The position numbers were made by a program, and so were the translations under genes. A DNA stretch of 64,000 nt from Candidatus Hebobacterum abditum (GTDB taxonomy: Bacteria > Armatimonadota > Hebobacteria > Hebobacterales > Hebobacteraceae): NCBI GenBank assembly GCA_029821875.1, contig JALGXW010000003.1:1-64000 (forward strand), read 5' to 3'. Of this stretch, positions 59,585-64,000 are shown in pieces. How positions within the stretch are numbered: position 1 is the stretch's first letter; the number at the start of each line of letters is the position of its first letter. Under the pieces are notes generated by a model. That model was not told where the DNA came from. It did not search any database and worked only from the letters and a program-made list of their open reading frames with translations.

Positions 59585-60817
59585 CTACCGGGACCTGGTA
59601 GGCCACAGTATGAAGTCCACAGTGTGGGTCTCCCCGGTCCGCAAGTTGACCGTCTGTAGGTCCGACTCAGCAAATGCATCTCCCGCCCCGGCAGACAGCT
59701 CGCTCTCGCCTGGGGGCAGGCGCAACGTGTACCGGCCGGCCGAGTCGGTGTGCACTCCGAAGATCGCCGCCGAGGACCAAGGTCTGCTGGGCCCGTGGCC
59801 GCCAATCCGGACGCCCGGCAGCGGGGCCCCCGTGTGCCCGTCGATGACTTGCCCTTGCACCACAGCGCCCGGGATGAGGACGAGATCGGAGAGGGGCGTC
59901 TCGCCTGGGGGAATAACATTCACCGCCTCTTGCGCGGCCGCCACCCAGTCGCCGGAAGCTTCGTCTACGAGTACGTTGTATTGGCCCTGGCCAAGCCCCG
60001 TGAGTAGGTATGCTCCGTCGGCGCCGGTCTCCGCCCTGGACCAGGTAGTGCTGCCAGGGTGGTCGCCCCCGTGGGGCTGGGCGAAGACTGTCACGGCCCG
60101 TGCCGGAGCACCATCCCCGTATACGACGGACCCCCGTATGGAGCCGCCGAGGCGGGCAACGAGAACGACATCCTCGGCGCGGCCGCTTCGTATGACCGCG
60201 TGAGTCTGCACGCTGACGAGGCGCGGGTCAATGAGCCTGACGTAGGCGATGCCGCCGGAGGCCGGCGCACCGGAGATGCTCCAGCTACCATCGGCTCCCG
60301 ACTTCGTCGTGAAATCCTCGCCCAGGACATCCAGCAATATGATGTTGCCTCGGATGTCCCTAACGGAGTTGAGTTTGACCAACGCCTCGGCCACCGGCTG
60401 GCCGAACGCGTCAAGCACTTTCCCCGAGACCTCCGCCGGCCGGCTGAGGTAGATGACGTTGTCTCCATCGCGTAGCACTCCCCCACCCACCGCGTACTCG
60501 CGGGCATAGACAGCGGCGCGGCCGAAGATGCCGTGGCGATGCGACTCGCACGTGGGCACTCCTACGTCAAACGTGAACCTACCTTCGGAATCCGTCTGGA
60601 GTCTGACGAAGTTCTCGCCAGAGAGGTCCGTGTCCACGACGACCGCTGCAGCGGGCACCGGATCTCCAGCGATCCCAACGACCTGTCCAGTCACCGTCTT
60701 GGTGGTCACCGTGATGGCGGTCGGTGACGGCCGATTGCCGCAACCGAACGCGGCGGCCACGCCGAGGCCGGCAGCGACTAGCAGAGCAGCGCTTAGCTTG
60801 GGGTGCCGTCTTCTCAT
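59585..60817 (-). CDS. Lipoprotein with carboxypeptidase-regulatory-like repeats (first paralog)
   Basis: It is 410 residues. Lipoprotein signal with Cys26 (AAFGC), then four to five beta-sandwich modules of the carboxypeptidase-regulatory/SdrD type, each with GxVxdxxGxPvagA... and SEGRFTF/DGSWSI/DGAYLL/SAGRYTL repeats. It resembles its neighbour at 60903 module for module. The stop TAG at 59585 is followed in frame by SRIRWWPF and a TGA, matching the end of the neighbour, so the C-terminus was likely longer once. Secreted scaffold or adhesion role is inference. Confidence 0.72.
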   Translation of the reverse strand: MRRRHPKLSAALLVAAGLGVAAAFGCGNRPSPTAITVTTKTVTGQVVGIAGDPVPAAAVVVDTDLSGENFVRLQTDSEGRFTFDVGVPTCESHRHGIFGRAAVYAREYAVGGGVLRDGDNVIYLSRPAEVSGKVLDAFGQPVAEALVKLNSVRDIRGNIILLDVLGEDFTTKSGADGSWSISGAPASGGIAYVRLIDPRLVSVQTHAVIRSGRAEDVVLVARLGGSIRGSVVYGDGAPARAVTVFAQPHGGDHPGSTTWSRAETGADGAYLLTGLGQGQYNVLVDEASGDWVAAAQEAVNVIPPGETPLSDLVLIPGAVVQGQVIDGHTGAPLPGVRIGGHGPSRPWSSAAIFGVHTDSAGRYTLRLPPGESELSAGAGDAFAESDLQTVNLRTGETHTVDFILWPTRSR

Positions 60818-60902
60818 TCCTGTACACTTAGACGCGTGGACTGGCCCGCAAGTTCGAGTCTGGTGGTGTCTCGCGGTGAGGCGGGGCCCTCTGAGATGCC
60901 GC

Positions 60903-62165
60903 TCAGAACGGCCACCAGCCGCTCTTCCTTCCGGGCCCTGCCCACGGAGGGCCAACCGCGAAATCGGCGACGGCGCTCTCTCCTCGGCCGAGGTCCACGG
61001 TCGCGGCCTGGCCCTCCTGACAGCCAGGCGGCGCGCCTGCGACGTAGACGTAGCTGTGCCCCGGTGCCACTCGGAGCTGGTACCGGCCGTGCCCATCTGT
61101 GTAGTCACTGATGATGGCGGCGCTGGACATCGGCCGGTGAGGCCCGTAGCTGCCCATACAGACGCCCGGCAGCGGCTCGCCCGTCGTCATGTCAGTGACG
61201 GTTCCCTCGATGATGGCGCCGCGGGTGAGGATGAGGTCGGGCAGCTCGACGGCCCTCGGCGCGCTTGCGGCTACCCGTTCGAGCGCGGCCGCGACCCACT
61301 CGCCGGACGATTCCTCGACGAAGATGTTGAACACCCCGTCGGGGAGGCCCGTGAGCTGATAGCTGCCGTCCGCTGTCGTCGCCGCCTCGGCCCAGCCCCA
61401 CGCTGTGGCCTCGAGGTCCTTCGCCTGGGCCATGACGGCGACCCCCGCAGCCGGGCTCCCGTCTTCATACACCACGCGGCCGGACAGAGACGCGCCCGGG
61501 CGCGCCACGAGAGTAACCGACGACCCCGACCGTGCGGTCAGTCTGACCTCCTTCGCCTCGCCGACGAACCTCGGATCGTCCAGCGCCACTCGAGCAGAGC
61601 CGATGGGTGGAACACAGCGGATCGTCCAGCGGCCTCCCTCATCGGTCTTCGCCGTGAAGGAGTCTGCCAACCCGGGCGGGATGGAGAAAGAGTGCGCCAT
61701 ATCACCGGGGATCACGCGCGCCAACGTCACGGCGGCGCCCTGGACCGGCCGACCATGGGAGTCCACAACCGTGCCCGTCGCCTCGCCGGGCGTCCGCAGA
61801 ACGACCAGGTTGTCTCCCCTGGTGAGCCGGCCACCACCGACGGCGAGGCCGTCTGCGTAGACACAGCACCACGCAACAGTATCCCAGTAGGGCGGGGCCT
61901 CGAGAGTGATTTCGAAGCGGCCCTGCTCGTCGGTCTTCAGCTCTGTGTAGTCGAAACGGCCCCTTCCCTGGCTCACAACGACCTGCGCTCCTGCGACCGG
62001 CTGTCCGGCCGGGCCGATTACCTGGCCCTTGACGGTCTTCGCCAGCGACGGAGCAGCGCCCGCCCCGGCCGGCGGCTGCGGCCCGCCGCAACCGCATAAG
62101 GCCCCGATCGCCAAGGCGCTTGCGGCCAGCACAACGAAAGGCAGCTTCGGTAGAAGTCCGCGCAT
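60903..62165 (-). CDS. Lipoprotein with carboxypeptidase-regulatory-like repeats (second paralog)
   Basis: It is 420 residues from the ATG at 62165 (AGGGG five bases upstream). The lipoprotein signal ends LCGC (Cys26). It carries the same repeats as its neighbour: GQVIGPAGQPVAGAQVVV, DEQGRFEITLE, GRPVQGAAVTL, GRVVYEDGSPAAGVAVMAQ, DGSYQLTGLPDGVFNIFVEE and DGHGRYQLRV, and ends KSGWWPF. The two genes are tandem and probably arose by duplication. Function is unknown. Confidence 0.75.
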   Translation of the reverse strand: MRGLLPKLPFVVLAASALAIGALCGCGGPQPPAGAGAAPSLAKTVKGQVIGPAGQPVAGAQVVVSQGRGRFDYTELKTDEQGRFEITLEAPPYWDTVAWCCVYADGLAVGGGRLTRGDNLVVLRTPGEATGTVVDSHGRPVQGAAVTLARVIPGDMAHSFSIPPGLADSFTAKTDEGGRWTIRCVPPIGSARVALDDPRFVGEAKEVRLTARSGSSVTLVARPGASLSGRVVYEDGSPAAGVAVMAQAKDLEATAWGWAEAATTADGSYQLTGLPDGVFNIFVEESSGEWVAAALERVAASAPRAVELPDLILTRGAIIEGTVTDMTTGEPLPGVCMGSYGPHRPMSSAAIISDYTDGHGRYQLRVAPGHSYVYVAGAPPGCQEGQAATVDLGRGESAVADFAVGPPWAGPGRKSGWWPF

Positions 62166-62254
62166 ATGCACCCCTTTAGACGCGCGAGCCGACGCACAAG
62201 TTCAAGGCAAGTCCTGCCCCTCTGTCAGGCGGCCCGGTCTTCCGGGATGTGGCC

Positions 62255-63298
62255 TCAGCCCCGCTTCCCCAACTCCTCGACGAGGCTGAAGTAGTACAGC
62301 GCGTTGTCGAGAGGGATGTTGGCCGGGAAGTGATTGCCCGTCGCGAAGACGAAGCCGGGACATTCTCTCATCACATCGAAGACCCAGCGAAGCTCGCCCC
62401 CGATGTCGTCCTTGCCTCCGAAGGCCAGGGTACGGCAGTCCGCACCTCCGATCAGCGCGTGTGTCTTCCCGTACCTACTCGCCAACATCTCCAGGTCATT
62501 GCTCGGCTCGAAGCAGAAGCCGTCCGCTCCCGCTGCCGCCAGCTCATCTACGAACATGTCGAAGGTTCCGTCCGAGGTGTAGAGCACGCGCTTCCCGGCC
62601 TCCCGCAAGGGCCGCCACAGTTCCTCGTACCGCGGGAAGATGTACTCGCGGTAGAACTCCGGCCGCAGGAACGGCCCCTGGGTCCACACCATGTCGTCGT
62701 GGCACATGAAGAACTCGATGGACGTCTGCGCCCATGCCTTGTAGTGATGCAAAGAGAGCTCGAAGATCGATCCCAAGACGGCATCGCCGAAGCGTTCCGG
62801 GGCCTCCCCCGCCGCGAGCAGCAGCATCTCCCACCCGAAGGCGGCGATCGCACCGGAGATCAAGGTGTTGTAGTAGCCGCCTGGGATGACCTGATCGTTG
62901 GCAGCCTGCTCCCGGCGATGCCAATCCTCGTAGTAGGCCACGAGTTCGTCGAGGTCCGGCAGGCCATACTCCTCGACTGCGTCGAACGACAGGATGTCCT
63001 CCGCGGTCTTGAACGGCGACTCCTTCGCGGCCCGGAAGTCCGAGCCGTCCTCCAGGTACACAGCATGGCCCATGTCCGTCACACGCCCCCGCTTCTCCCA
63101 GGGCACAGGGCCGTCGTTCGTAGCCCAAAGGAAGTCGAGGTGGACCGCTTCGTTGAACTCGCGCCAGGCCTCCGGGCGGCGGCGGGGGTCCTTGCCGGTG
63201 AGGTGGCGCACGACCTCCCAGTTGTCCATGTACTCGGTTCTCGCAACCCGCTCGGTCCATTGCAGGTTGAGGGCGGCCTTCCCGATCTCGTAGCTCAT
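62255..63298 (-). CDS. Uroporphyrinogen decarboxylase (URO-D) family protein (second copy)
   Basis: It is 347 residues from the ATG at 63298 (a weak AGAGAG lies directly against it). The URO-D-like barrel shows GPFLRPEFYREYIFPRYEELWRPLREAG, VLYTSDGTFDMFVDELAAAGADGFCFEPSNDLEML and LIGGADCRTLAFG, the usual C-terminal blocks. Members of this branch, often called DUF-type URO-D proteins, are abundant in Planctomycetes- and Armatimonadota-like genomes and have no assigned substrate. It is divergent from the valS T-box leader. Confidence 0.8.
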   Translation of the reverse strand: MSYEIGKAALNLQWTERVARTEYMDNWEVVRHLTGKDPRRRPEAWREFNEAVHLDFLWATNDGPVPWEKRGRVTDMGHAVYLEDGSDFRAAKESPFKTAEDILSFDAVEEYGLPDLDELVAYYEDWHRREQAANDQVIPGGYYNTLISGAIAAFGWEMLLLAAGEAPERFGDAVLGSIFELSLHHYKAWAQTSIEFFMCHDDMVWTQGPFLRPEFYREYIFPRYEELWRPLREAGKRVLYTSDGTFDMFVDELAAAGADGFCFEPSNDLEMLASRYGKTHALIGGADCRTLAFGGKDDIGGELRWVFDVMRECPGFVFATGNHFPANIPLDNALYYFSLVEELGKRG

Positions 63299-63427
63299 CT
63301 CTCTGCTTGTCAGATGGCAGTGAACGCGGCCCAAGGGACCTATGCGATGCGCGACACGCCGGATTATAGCAGACATCAGGGCGGAGGCGACCCAGCCGGA
63401 CGCACACCACTGAGCTCCCGAAGTCCA

Positions 63428-63457
63428 TTGCGCCCGCTCGGCCAGGTGTGGTAGAAT
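63428..63457 (+). promoter_or_regulatory. Promoter of the valS T-box transcript
   Basis: TTGCGC (63428-63433), an 18-base spacer and TAGAAT (63452-63457); predicted start near 63464. Confidence 0.55.
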
Positions 63458-63463
63458 ACGTGC

Positions 63464-63742
63464 GACAGACGAAGACCGCAAAGGCCCTGAAAGGGAGGAG
63501 TACCTGCTGGCCGGCCGTCAGAGAGGTGGGCCCAGTGGCTGAGAGGCCCGCCGGCGCAGGCGCAGGGAATGTCGCCCCGGAGCTGGGACGCCGAAGGCGG
63601 ATGCGCTGAGTAAGCGCCCTCGGGTAAGCCCGTTACAGCGGAAGAGTTCCGCGTCGCTCACCCCGAGTGAGCTATGCAGAAGAATCAAGGTGGTACCACG
63701 GGAGGCCCTCTCGTCCTTGGACGGGAGGGCGTTTTCTGTTTT
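63464..63742 (+). promoter_or_regulatory. T-box riboswitch controlling valS
   Basis: The leader has stem I elements (GGGAGGAGTAC and GGTGGGCC...GAGAGGCCC), a probable specifier GTC (Val) at 63571-63573 in the GGAATGTCG context, and the T-box sequence AAGGTGGTACCACGG at 63687-63701. A terminator stem (63705-63716 with 63719-63730, one G-U) is followed by GTTTTCTGTTTT. Uncharged tRNA-Val binding would favour the antiterminator and allow valS expression. Confidence 0.93.
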
Positions 63743-63764
63743 GGGGCTGATCGGAGGAAGCCGA

Positions 63765-64000
63765 ATGGCAAAGGCTCAGCTGGCAAAGGCCTACGATCCG
63801 AAGCAGGTGGAAGGTAGGTGGTACGACTTCTGGCAATCACAGGGCTACTTCCGCCTGCCGAGCAAGTCGAAGCGGCAAGACGCGAAGGCTTACTGCATCA
63901 CCATCCCGCCGCCCAATGTCACTGGTGCTCTCCATATGGGGCACGCGCTTCAGCACAGCATCCACGACTGCATCGCGCGGTGGCGGCGGCTGTGCGGGGA
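63765..64000 (+). CDS. valS: Valyl-tRNA synthetase, N-terminal part
   Basis: Only the first 78 codons lie in the window. The start ATG has GGAGGAAG upstream. The protein reads LAKAYDPKQVEGRWYDFWQSQGYF, then IPPPNVTGALHMGHAL, which is the HIGH-like motif (HMGH) of class I valyl-tRNA synthetases. The enzyme charges tRNA-Val, matching the GTC specifier of the T-box leader. Confidence 0.97.
   Translation, partial: MAKAQLAKAYDPKQVEGRWYDFWQSQGYFRLPSKSKRQDAKAYCITIPPPNVTGALHMGHALQHSIHDCIARWRRLCG

Overview
The window is about 65% GC bacterial chromosome, densely coded on both strands, with no plasmid, phage, insertion-sequence or CRISPR signature. Several traits point to a little-cultured Gram-negative-type lineage, with Armatimonadota or a neighbouring phylum as my best guess: a prepilin with the WMGRRW / DGH signature of the H-X9-DG family, a CusBA efflux pump, outer-membrane-style lipoproteins, and URO-D-family and Gfo/Idh-type genes. 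RNA-level control is Terrabacteria-like (a valS T-box and a TPP riboswitch). The assignment is inference from gene content only. Readable sigma-70 promoters (TTGACA / TAGAAT type) sit before tRNA and housekeeping genes.

Layout. 1-5.6 kb: heavy-metal efflux genes (cusB end; a cusA carrying an inserted YHS-like domain and broken by an out-of-frame deletion), then a ferric-reductase-like flavoprotein, a 34-residue membrane peptide and a cytochrome c lipoprotein. 5.7-9.3 kb (minus): prepilin, a TPP-riboswitch-controlled Thi4 thiazole synthase, and a B12-binding-type radical SAM enzyme. 9.5-12.8 kb: an ECF sigma factor fused to a C-terminal DNA-binding domain, and a PHP-domain hydrolase. 12.9-20.6 kb: glcD-glcE, two CooC-type nickel-insertion ATPases flanking an exported isochorismatase-like hydrolase, a membrane protein and a URO-D-family protein. 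20.7-26 kb: a DUF2225-like protein, a degraded NIL/ferredoxin gene beside an intact UPF0280 gene (a pair linked to homocysteine synthesis), uppP, a DegT aminotransferase and an ICMT-like methyltransferase.

26.2-30.9 kb is a minus-strand operon: receiver protein, membrane/coiled-coil peptide, moaA, MFS transporter, PlsC and a PDZ-less HtrA. Its promoter overlaps a divergent promoter that drives a roughly 200-nt structured leader and a nitrilase-family gene, followed by an MscS channel. 33-37.5 kb holds an orphan NarL-type regulator, a nitroreductase, an EamA transporter and an Eis-like acetyltransferase. 37.6-44.8 kb holds tRNA-Leu, tRNA-Gly, tig and, on the opposite strand, clpP-clpX-lon. 45-52.8 kb (minus) holds a UbiA/DUF362 pair, an MBL-rhodanese persulfide enzyme, a 51-residue cysteine-rich protein, a sugar isomerase / Gfo-Idh / DUF763 operon, and infA.

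52.9-64 kb: a secreted protein, tRNA-Arg(GCG), a receiver, an ROK kinase, ftsH, an MFS transporter, two tandem paralogous lipoproteins sharing a WWPF C-terminal end, a second URO-D-family protein, and a T-box leader before valS, which runs off the window.

The items most worth a second look are the YHS insertion in CusA, the sigma-factor/HTH fusion with a palindrome at its start codon, the candidate riboswitch-like leader at 31.1 kb, the cysteine-bearing Thi4, the orphan CooC pair, and the tRNA-Arg(GCG).
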